DNA from: Sphingobacterium thalpophilum
GTDB lineage: Bacteria > Bacteroidota > Bacteroidia > Flavobacteriales > Flavobacteriaceae
Length of the DNA stretch: 5,044 nt
NCBI GenBank assembly: GCA_943328865.2
Contig: CALQBR020000133.1
Coordinates: 1-5,044, forward strand
Reading direction: 5' to 3'
Below the pieces are notes generated by a model. It searched no databases. It was not told where the DNA came from and saw only the letters and a list, made by a program, of their open reading frames with translations. Position numbers and translations under genes: made by a program. Shown piece by piece: positions 1 to 5,044 of this stretch; positions within the stretch are counted from its first letter, which is position 1; every line of letters starts with the position of its first letter.

Positions 1-1
1 T

Positions 2-970
2 AATAAGAAATTCTACCTTAAGAATGCTTTAGTTATTGAGCAATTGGCCAAAGTCGATACCATTGTTTTTGATAAAACAGGAACCATCACGACCAATAAA
101 AAATCAAATATTACTTATCAAGGGAAAACATTGTCAGAAGTAGATTTGGGAATGGTCAAAAATGTCCTTCGGGCTTCCAATCATCCATTGAGCCGGATGC
201 TGTATGATTTTTTGCCTGATACCCAAAAAATTAAAATAACCGATTTTCAAGAAATTACAGGAAAAGGAATTCAAGCCTCTCTAAATGGCATTCCAATCCA
301 GATAGGTTCTGCTCATTTTGTGGCTATTTCTGAACAAGACGATATTCAACAAACCACAGTGCACCTTAATATTGGGGGCGTCTATTATGGAAAATATATT
401 TTTAATAATCAATATAGAGAAGGCCTAGCCTTACTTTTTAATGATTTAAGCAAACAATACCAAATCAAAGTTTTGTCTGGCGATAATGAAGGCGAAAGAG
501 ACACCTTAGAAAATCTCTTGCCTAAAGGCACTGAATTGATTTTTAATCAAAAACCAGAACAGAAGTTGGCGTTTATTAAAAGTTTACAAGAAAAAGGAAA
601 TAATGTAATGATGGTAGGCGACGGATTGAATGATGCGGGTGCCTTGGCACAAAGTAATGTAGGGATTTCAATTTCTGAAAATGTAAATGTATTCTCACCC
701 GCTTGCGATGCGATCTTAGATGCCAGTGTGTTTCAACAATTGGATTATTTTTTAAAGCTGTCTAAAAAGGCGATGACTACCATTAAAATGAGTTTTACGC
801 TGTCTTTACTATACAATGTAGTGGGATTGTCATTTGCAATTACAGGAAATCTATTGCCTTTGGTAGCGGCTATTATTATGCCTTTGAGTACGGTGACTAT
901 TGTCAGTTTTGTAACGGTGATGAGTAATTTTTATGCAAGAAGTCTGAGTGTCATAAAAAAGCAGAACTGA
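2..970 (+). CDS. ccoI: CcoI/FixI-type copper-translocating P1B-ATPase, 3' part (5' end outside window)
   Basis: This is the C-terminal 322 residues of a heavy-metal P-type ATPase that exports Cu(+) across the inner membrane for CuB assembly of cbb3 oxidase. The frame is open to the left edge, and the residues before the phosphorylation motif (FYLKNALVIEQLAKVDT) are the usual run-in from transmembrane helix 6. The gene is therefore cut by the window and does not start at the TTG at 44. Visible motifs in order are DKTGT (catalytic Asp codon at 71-73), the P1B His-Pro motif SNHP (HP at 182-187), a GKGI nucleotide-binding stretch, SGDN in place of the more common TGDN, and the hinge GDGLND (first Asp codon at 620-622). 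Two C-terminal helices follow, at about 788-925. YN in the first (812-817) and MPLST in the second (from 878) resemble the Cu(+) class signatures. Metal-binding N-terminal domains and the helix 6 CPC motif are not visible. The assignment to CcoI rather than a general CopA rests mainly on the adjacent cco genes. Confidence 0.93.
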   Translation, partial: NKKFYLKNALVIEQLAKVDTIVFDKTGTITTNKKSNITYQGKTLSEVDLGMVKNVLRASNHPLSRMLYDFLPDTQKIKITDFQEITGKGIQASLNGIPIQIGSAHFVAISEQDDIQQTTVHLNIGGVYYGKYIFNNQYREGLALLFNDLSKQYQIKVLSGDNEGERDTLENLLPKGTELIFNQKPEQKLAFIKSLQEKGNNVMMVGDGLNDAGALAQSNVGISISENVNVFSPACDAILDASVFQQLDYFLKLSKKAMTTIKMSFTLSLLYNVVGLSFAITGNLLPLVAAIIMPLSTVTIVSFVTVMSNFYARSLSVIKKQN

Positions 971-992
971 TTTTTATTTTGTAATTTAAGAT

Positions 993-1005
993 ATACCATT
1001 GGTAT
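993..1005. repeat. 13-bp inverted repeat, possible operator
   Basis: ATACCA-T-TGGTAT is a perfect 6+1+6 palindrome between ccoI and ccoS. The one-base centre makes a full RNA hairpin impossible; only a 5-bp stem with a 3-base loop could form, and no T-run follows. It is thus unlikely to be a terminator and more like a binding site for a dimeric protein. It overlaps the neighbouring FNR-like palindrome by two bases. No regulator can be named from the sequence. Confidence 0.4.
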
Positions 1006-1017
1006 GATAAATATCAT
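1004..1017. promoter_or_regulatory. FNR/CRP-family-like binding site
   Basis: ATGAT-AAAT-ATCAT is a symmetric pair of half-sites with a 4-base spacer. It matches the FNR consensus TTGAT-N4-ATCAA at all positions except the outermost base of each arm. Its centre (1010.5) lies about 41 bp upstream of the transcription start predicted from the -7 element at 1040-1047, the spacing usual for class II activation by FNR/CRP proteins. cbb3 operons are activated by FNR or FixK proteins in many bacteria. That a Crp/Fnr protein binds here is inferred. Confidence 0.5.
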
Positions 1018-1039
1018 ATTATTTAAGGAAATCGCCGAT

Positions 1040-1047
1040 TATTTTTG
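1040..1047 (+). promoter_or_regulatory. Bacteroidota-type -7 promoter element for the ccoS-NOQPG operon
   Basis: TATTTTTG is an exact match to the Bacteroidota -7 consensus TAnnTTTG and ends 18 bp before the ccoS start codon. This would put the transcription start near 1050-1055 with a very short leader. No TTG (-33 element) occurs at the expected distance of about 20 bp upstream; that position holds only TTA/TTTA, which suggests an activator-dependent promoter. In such AT-rich DNA a chance match is possible, but the position next to the FNR-like site supports it. Confidence 0.5.
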
Positions 1048-1065
1048 TTTAACAAATTATAAAGT

Positions 1066-1257
1066 ATGAGCGTTATTTATTTATTAATATCCATTAGTAT
1101 TCTTGTCGCTATTGGTTTTTTTATTGCTTTCATAAGAGCGGTCAAAACAGGTCAGTACGATGATGATTATACCCCAGCAGTCAGAATGCTTTTTGACGAC
1201 GAAATCAAGAAAACACCAAAAATAGAATTAAACACAACAGAAGAAAAACAACTTTAA
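1066..1257 (+). CDS. ccoS: cbb3-type oxidase assembly protein CcoS
   Basis: This is a 63-residue membrane protein. One hydrophobic N-terminal helix (about residues 3-24) is followed by the family's conserved segment FIRAVKTGQYDDDYTPAVRM and then LFDDE, and a short charged tail. Length and motif fit CcoS (about 50-65 residues). In Rhodobacter capsulatus CcoS is needed for cofactor insertion, so that without it an inactive cbb3 complex forms; its exact biochemical role is not settled. The ATG at 1066 is chosen because it is the first start after the promoter region and gives the full hydrophobic helix. No Shine-Dalgarno sequence is evident, as is usual in Bacteroidota. The stop codon is 2 bp from the ccoNO start, so the two genes are almost certainly cotranscribed. 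In proteobacteria ccoS normally ends the ccoGHIS cluster; here it leads the structural genes. Confidence 0.95.
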   Translation: MSVIYLLISISILVAIGFFIAFIRAVKTGQYDDDYTPAVRMLFDDEIKKTPKIELNTTEEKQL

Positions 1258-1259
1258 TT

Positions 1260-3452
1260 ATGGAAATGCAACAATTTTATTACGACAACAAAATTGTAAA
1301 GAAATTCATTTATGCCACCATCGTCTTTGGTTTGGTCGGAATGTTGGTGGGACTTACCTTAGCCATTATGTATCTTTTTCCAAACTTAACGGACGGCATT
1401 TCGTGGTTGAGTTATGGTAGGTTAAGACCTTTACACACCAATGCAGTTATCTTTGCCTTCGTAGGAAACGCAATGTTTGCAGGGATTTATTACTCTTTAC
1501 AGCGATTGCTCAAAGCCAGAATGTTTAGTGATTTTTTAACGAATCTGAACTTTTGGGGATGGCAATTAATCATTGTTGCGGCGGCAATCTCGTTGCCATT
1601 AGGATATAGTACCTCTAAAGAATATGCGGAATTAGAATGGCCAATAGATATTGCTATTGCCTTAATTTGGGTAGTTTTTGGGATTAATATGATTGGGACT
1701 ATTATAAAAAGAAGAGAGCGTCATTTGTATGTAGCAATCTGGTTTTATTTGGCCACTTTTGTTACAGTAGCCGTTTTGCATATTTTTAATAGTTTGGCTT
1801 TGCCGGTGTCGGCTTTAAAAAGTTACTCTGTTTATGCGGGTGTTCAGGATGCTTTAGTACAATGGTGGTATGGACACAATGCTGTGGCTTTTTTCTTGAC
1901 CACACCCTTTTTAGGATTGATGTATTATTTTGTGCCAAAAGCAGCTAACCGTCCTGTATATTCTTATAGACTTTCTATTGTGCACTTTTGGTCTTTGATT
2001 TTTATCTATATCTGGGCAGGACCACACCATTTATTGTATTCTGCTTTACCAACTTGGGCTCAGAATTTAGGAGTTGTGTTCTCTATTATGTTGATTGCAC
2101 CCTCTTGGGGAGGAATGATAAACGGACTCTTAACCTTGAGAGGGGTTTGGGATAAAGTTCGCGTTGAACCAGTTTTAAAATTCTTCGTAGTAGCGATTAC
2201 AGGTTACGGTATGGCTACTTTTGAAGGTCCGATGTTGTCTCTTAAAAATGTAAATGCCATTGCACATTATACCGATTGGATTATTGCGCACGTTCACGTA
2301 GGCGCTTTGGCATGGAATGGGTTTATGGCATTTGGTTTGATTTATTGGTTAGTTCCAAGAATGACAAAAAGTAATCTCTACTCTAATAAATTAGCCAACT
2401 TCCATTTTTGGATTGGAACTTTAGGAATCATATTGTATGCCCTGCCGATGTATGTTGCCGGATTTTTACAGGCTTCTATGTGGAAACAGTTTAATCCTGA
2501 TGGAACCTTAACTTACGGTAACTTTTTAGAAACAGTGACCCAGTTGATGCCGATGTACTGGATGAGAGCTATTGGAGGAACGATGTACTTAGTAGGAATG
2601 TGTGTGTTGGTTTATAACATTTTCAAAACAATTAAAGCAGGTTCAACGATAGAAGATGAATTAGCGGAAGCTCCTGCTTTAGTTAAAATCAGTGCAGGAA
2701 GAATAAAAGGAGAAAAATTCCACCCTTGGTTAGAAAGAAAACCAATTCAGTTGACCATTTTAGCAACAGTGGCTATTTTAATAGGAGGAGTTATTCAAAT
2801 TGTCCCTACCATTATGGTAAAATCAAATATTCCCACAATTGCGAGTGTAAAACCATACACCCCATTAGAATTAGAAGGACGTGATTTATACATCCGTGAA
2901 GGATGTGTAGGATGTCACTCACAATCTGTTCGTCCATTCCGTAGTGAAGTAGAACGTTACGGACCACAATCCAAAGCAGGTGAATTTGTATATGACCATC
3001 CTTTCCTTTGGGGATCAAAACGTACCGGTCCCGATTTATTAAGAGTCGGACAGAAATACAATGACAACTGGCATTTCAATCACTTTTGGGATCCGCAAAG
3101 TACTTCTTCAGGGTCTATTATGCCAGGTTATAAATGGTTGTTTGACAATGAACCAATGGATATTTCTATGACTAAAAAGAAAATGGAAGTCATGGTTACT
3201 TTGGGAGTGCCTTATTCTACTGTTGAATTGGCAAACGCTACCAAAGATTTGAGAACGCAAGCCATTAAAATTGAAGAAAGTTTGAAGAATGATCCTGACT
3301 TTGTTAAAAGTTATGAGGAGAGTAAGAAAAAAGCACAAGCAAAAGGTGAAAAATTTGTGCCGATGCATGAAAGAGAAATTGTAGCAATGATTGCTTACAT
3401 CCAAAGGTTGGGAACTGATATTAAAGTGAAAGATAATACTAAAAAACAATAG
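1260..3452 (+). CDS. ccoNO: cbb3-type cytochrome c oxidase, fused subunits I and II (CcoN-CcoO)
   Basis: This 730-residue catalytic subunit joins CcoN (about 1-470) to the monoheme cytochrome c subunit CcoO (about 490-730). It reduces O2 to water at heme b3-CuB with electrons arriving through c hemes, and pumps protons across the inner membrane. In the CcoN part the expected ligands are present: H59 (low-spin heme b, RPLHTN), H206 (CuB, WYGHN), Y250 (equivalent of the His-Tyr cross-link tyrosine), H256-H257 (CuB, AGPHH), and H345 and H347 (heme b3 and heme b, AHVHVG). E322 lies in the conserved FEGPM motif. The CcoO part has one membrane anchor (about 497-518), CVGCH at 549-553 and a probable axial Met621 in SIMPGY. 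A charged, Lys/Glu-rich segment at about 664-700 looks longer than in proteobacterial CcoO. The junction is topologically sound, since CcoN ends in the cytoplasm, where the CcoO anchor begins. It lies 2 bp after ccoS and 2 bp before ccoQ. A second ATG at 1266 is an alternative start. Confidence 0.97.
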   Translation: MEMQQFYYDNKIVKKFIYATIVFGLVGMLVGLTLAIMYLFPNLTDGISWLSYGRLRPLHTNAVIFAFVGNAMFAGIYYSLQRLLKARMFSDFLTNLNFWGWQLIIVAAAISLPLGYSTSKEYAELEWPIDIAIALIWVVFGINMIGTIIKRRERHLYVAIWFYLATFVTVAVLHIFNSLALPVSALKSYSVYAGVQDALVQWWYGHNAVAFFLTTPFLGLMYYFVPKAANRPVYSYRLSIVHFWSLIFIYIWAGPHHLLYSALPTWAQNLGVVFSIMLIAPSWGGMINGLLTLRGVWDKVRVEPVLKFFVVAITGYGMATFEGPMLSLKNVNAIAHYTDWIIAHVHVGALAWNGFMAFGLIYWLVPRMTKSNLYSNKLANFHFWIGTLGIILYALPMYVAGFLQASMWKQFNPDGTLTYGNFLETVTQLMPMYWMRAIGGTMYLVGMCVLVYNIFKTIKAGSTIEDELAEAPALVKISAGRIKGEKFHPWLERKPIQLTILATVAILIGGVIQIVPTIMVKSNIPTIASVKPYTPLELEGRDLYIREGCVGCHSQSVRPFRSEVERYGPQSKAGEFVYDHPFLWGSKRTGPDLLRVGQKYNDNWHFNHFWDPQSTSSGSIMPGYKWLFDNEPMDISMTKKKMEVMVTLGVPYSTVELANATKDLRTQAIKIEESLKNDPDFVKSYEESKKKAQAKGEKFVPMHEREIVAMIAYIQRLGTDIKVKDNTKKQ

Positions 3453-3454
3453 CC

Positions 3455-3634
3455 ATGTTCGAACAAGTAAAACACAATATGGAAACCATTGCTGGTGTTG
3501 CCATCTATCCAATCCTTTCATTATTAATTTTCTTTGTCTTTTTTGTAGGATTGGCTCTATGGGTATTCTCCTATAAGAAAGAAAAAATAGAAGAAATGAG
3601 TCAAATTCCATTGAAAGACAACTTAATAGTATAA
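3455..3634 (+). CDS. ccoQ: CcoQ-like small subunit of cbb3 oxidase
   Basis: This short reading frame encodes 59 residues beginning MFEQVKHNMETIAGVAIYP. It has one strong membrane helix at about residues 15-38 (ILSLLIFFVFFVGLALWVF), then SYKKEK and a short polar tail. Length, single N-terminal helix, positively charged flank and position between ccoO and ccoP are those of CcoQ/FixQ, which stabilises the complex and aids association of CcoP in proteobacteria. Similarity in this family is low, so the call rests mostly on position and architecture. It starts 2 bp after the ccoNO stop and ends 18 bp before ccoP, with no strong Shine-Dalgarno sequence. A long frame on the opposite strand covers the same bases but is not credible. 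Confidence 0.85.
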   Translation: MFEQVKHNMETIAGVAIYPILSLLIFFVFFVGLALWVFSYKKEKIEEMSQIPLKDNLIV

Positions 3635-3652
3635 TTTTTAAAATTTATAAAA

Positions 3653-4588
3653 ATGAAAAAATTAATCCCAGCCTATATAAGAGTGCTACTCGTTTTCTTT
3701 GCCGCTTTTGGCGCAATGGAATATTTTATCGACTCTGGTGACCGCCCTGCTTTTTTAAAATACCCTATGGTTTCGGTATTTCTATTTGTATTCTTGTTTC
3801 TACTGATTGCAATTGAAATTATGGTTGCTGCTGTAGATAACATCACCTATAATTTGATGACTGAAGATCAGAGAAAACAATTGCATACAACCAATAATCT
3901 GAGTTACAAAGAAAGACAATGGTATAAAAATTTGATGCAAAGTTTAACGAAATCAACACCTATAGAGCATGAAGCGCAATTGTTGTTAGATCATGATTAT
4001 GATGGAATTAAAGAGTTGGATAACAATTTGCCACCGTGGTGGGTATATTTATTCTATGGTTGTATTGTTTTTGCGGCCATATACTTAGTTCGATTTGAAA
4101 TTATGGGAGGCGACGATCAAGAAATGGAGCTTAAAAAAGAAATGGCTCAGGCCAAAATTGAAGTAGCCGAATATATGAAGACAGCTCCTGATATGATGGA
4201 TGAAAAAACAGTAACCTTATTAACAGATGCCGCATCTTTAGCAGAAGGAAAAGAGATTTTTACCTCGAATTGTGCTGCTTGTCACAGAGCCGATGGGGGA
4301 GGGCAAATAGGCCCGAACTTAACAGATGACCAATGGATTCTTGGTGGTGGTATCAAGAAACTATTTCATACGATAACCAATGGCGGTAGAGATGGAAAAG
4401 GGATGATTGCTTGGAAGGGCACTTTGAAACCAAAAGAAATCCAAAAAGTTTCTAGCTACATTATTTCCTTAAAAGGGAGTAATCCAAAAGATCCTAAGGC
4501 TTCAGAAGGAGAAGTTTGGGTCGATGAAAATACAGCAAAAACAGAGGTGGCGACTCAAGAGGTAACAGATAGTACACAAGTTAAATAA
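3653..4588 (+). CDS. ccoP: cbb3-type cytochrome c oxidase subunit III (CcoP), monoheme form
   Basis: This 311-residue membrane-anchored cytochrome c passes electrons to CcoNO. Residues 1-27 and about 38-61 form two hydrophobic helices. A soluble stretch follows, containing LLDHDYDGIKELDNNLPPWW (111-130), the signature of the CcoP/FixP N-terminal domain. A third helix (about 129-147) leads into a cytochrome c domain with CAACH at 207-211 and a probable axial Met251 (GKGMIAWKG). The basic N-terminus (MKKLIPAYIR) and three helices place the heme domain in the periplasm. Only one CXXCH is present, whereas proteobacterial CcoP has two c hemes; this seems normal for Bacteroidota homologues. The last ~35 residues are a polar, Thr/Glu/Lys-rich tail of probably disordered character. 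The preceding 18-bp gap is almost pure A/T, and the stop is 6 bp from ccoG, so the gene sits inside the operon. Confidence 0.95.
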   Translation: MKKLIPAYIRVLLVFFAAFGAMEYFIDSGDRPAFLKYPMVSVFLFVFLFLLIAIEIMVAAVDNITYNLMTEDQRKQLHTTNNLSYKERQWYKNLMQSLTKSTPIEHEAQLLLDHDYDGIKELDNNLPPWWVYLFYGCIVFAAIYLVRFEIMGGDDQEMELKKEMAQAKIEVAEYMKTAPDMMDEKTVTLLTDAASLAEGKEIFTSNCAACHRADGGGQIGPNLTDDQWILGGGIKKLFHTITNGGRDGKGMIAWKGTLKPKEIQKVSSYIISLKGSNPKDPKASEGEVWVDENTAKTEVATQEVTDSTQVK

Positions 4589-4594
4589 AAAACA

Positions 4595-5044
4595 ATGTCA
4601 AACTTACCAAACGAAGCTTTTAGAGATACTATAGGAACAATAGATGAAGAAGGTCATAGAAAATTCATTTTTCCTAAAAAGCCTTTCGGCAAATTCTACG
4701 AGTATAGAAAATGGGTGAGTTATTTTTTGTTAGTGGTGCTGATTGCTAATCCTTTCATCAAAATAAATGGCAATCAATTCATGATGTTCAATGTATTGGA
4801 ACGCCGTTTTAATATTTTAGGATTTCCATTTTGGCCTCAAGATTTTTATCTTTTCGTTCTTTTTATGATTGTTGGCGTTGTTTTCGTCATTTTCTTTACC
4901 GTAATATTTGGGCGTATATTTTGTGGTTGGATTTGTCCGCAAACCATATTTATGGAAATGGTTTTTCGTAGAATTGAATATTGGATTGAAGGGGATCGAG
5001 GTGCACAAATCCGTTTGAGTAAACAAGAATGGAATGTAGAGAAA
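4595..5044 (+). CDS. ccoG: CcoG/FixG-type iron-sulfur cbb3 oxidase assembly protein, 5' part (3' end outside window)
   Basis: The frame starting MSNLPNEAFRDTIGTIDEEG stays open to the right edge, giving 150 residues of a protein usually near 470. A soluble cytoplasmic N-terminus contains RKFIFPKKPFGKFYEYRKW, matching the family's conserved run-in. Two membrane helices (about 40-57 and 84-106) follow, and then the characteristic RIFCGWICPQT motif (C110 and C114) and RRIEYWIEGDR. These are hallmarks of CcoG/RdxA/FixG. Members of the family have been shown to reduce Cu(II) to Cu(I), which would supply the form that CcoI and copper chaperones handle for CuB assembly. The ferredoxin-type 4Fe-4S motifs and C-terminal domain lie beyond the window. 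The ATG at 4595 is 6 bp after the ccoP stop and is the only plausible start before the conserved region. An opposite-strand frame over 4817-5026 is a shadow of this gene. Confidence 0.94.
   Translation, partial: MSNLPNEAFRDTIGTIDEEGHRKFIFPKKPFGKFYEYRKWVSYFLLVVLIANPFIKINGNQFMMFNVLERRFNILGFPFWPQDFYLFVLFMIVGVVFVIFFTVIFGRIFCGWICPQTIFMEMVFRRIEYWIEGDRGAQIRLSKQEWNVEK

Noticed and set aside
44..46. TTG as a start codon for the ATPase gene
   Set aside because: The frame continues upstream to the window edge with conserved CcoI residues (FYLKN before the DKTGT motif), and a functional P-type ATPase cannot start just before its phosphorylation site. The gene is cut by the window, not truncated.
993..1005. 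Intrinsic terminator for ccoI
   Set aside because: The dyad has a one-base centre, a weak five-base stem at best, and no following T-run.
2812..3018. 68-codon open frame on the minus strand
   Set aside because: It is antisense to the conserved heme c region of CcoNO (CVGCH), has no family resemblance and no promoter or start context.
3108..3611. 167-codon open frame on the minus strand
   Set aside because: It lies antisense to the 3' end of ccoNO and most of ccoQ, both well supported. Its translation is rich in Phe, His and Ser with no recognisable motif, as expected from reading AT-rich coding DNA backwards.
4061..4063. Cys137 in the third CcoP helix as part of a second heme site
   Set aside because: It stands alone in a membrane helix (FYGCIVF) with no second Cys or His, so it is not a CXXCH motif.
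4817..5026. 69-codon open frame on the minus strand
   Set aside because: It is antisense to the membrane and CGWICPQT region of ccoG; composition is low-complexity Asn/Lys and no motif is seen.

Overview
The window is an AT-rich stretch carrying six co-directional (+ strand) genes, all belonging to one system: the cbb3-type (C-family) heme-copper cytochrome c oxidase and its assembly factors. The likely source is a member of the Bacteroidota, most probably Flavobacteriaceae. Reasons are the fused CcoN-CcoO subunit, a CcoP with a single heme motif, the gene order ccoI-ccoS-ccoNO-ccoQ-ccoP-ccoG, the absence of strong Shine-Dalgarno sequences, and an exact match to the Bacteroidota -7 promoter element (TAnnTTTG).

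Layout: (1) bases 2-970, the 3' part of a P1B-type copper-transporting ATPase (CcoI/FixI), whose 5' end lies outside the window; (2) bases 971-1065, a 95-bp intergenic region with a 13-bp inverted repeat, an FNR/CRP-like half-site palindrome and a -7 promoter element; (3) bases 1066-1257, ccoS; (4) bases 1260-3452, the ccoN-ccoO fusion; (5) bases 3455-3634, a 59-residue single-helix ccoQ-like protein; (6) bases 3653-4588, ccoP; (7) from base 4595 to the window edge, the 5' part of ccoG. Gaps from ccoS to ccoG are 2, 2, 18 and 6 bp, which indicates one operon.

How the genes work together: CcoI moves Cu(+) across the inner membrane for CuB. CcoG is a membrane iron-sulfur protein of the family shown to reduce Cu(II) to Cu(I). 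CcoS is needed for cofactor insertion in other bacteria. CcoNO carries the active site (heme b, heme b3-CuB) plus one c heme, CcoP carries a second c heme, and CcoQ stabilises the complex. Together they give a high-affinity terminal oxidase for microaerobic respiration. The FNR-like palindrome centred about 41 bp upstream of the predicted transcription start would fit oxygen-responsive activation.

I see no mobile element, RNA gene, CRISPR or defence system, and no sign of an undescribed system. The points worth a second look are the promoter architecture, the two-c-heme design of the oxidase and the reordered assembly genes.
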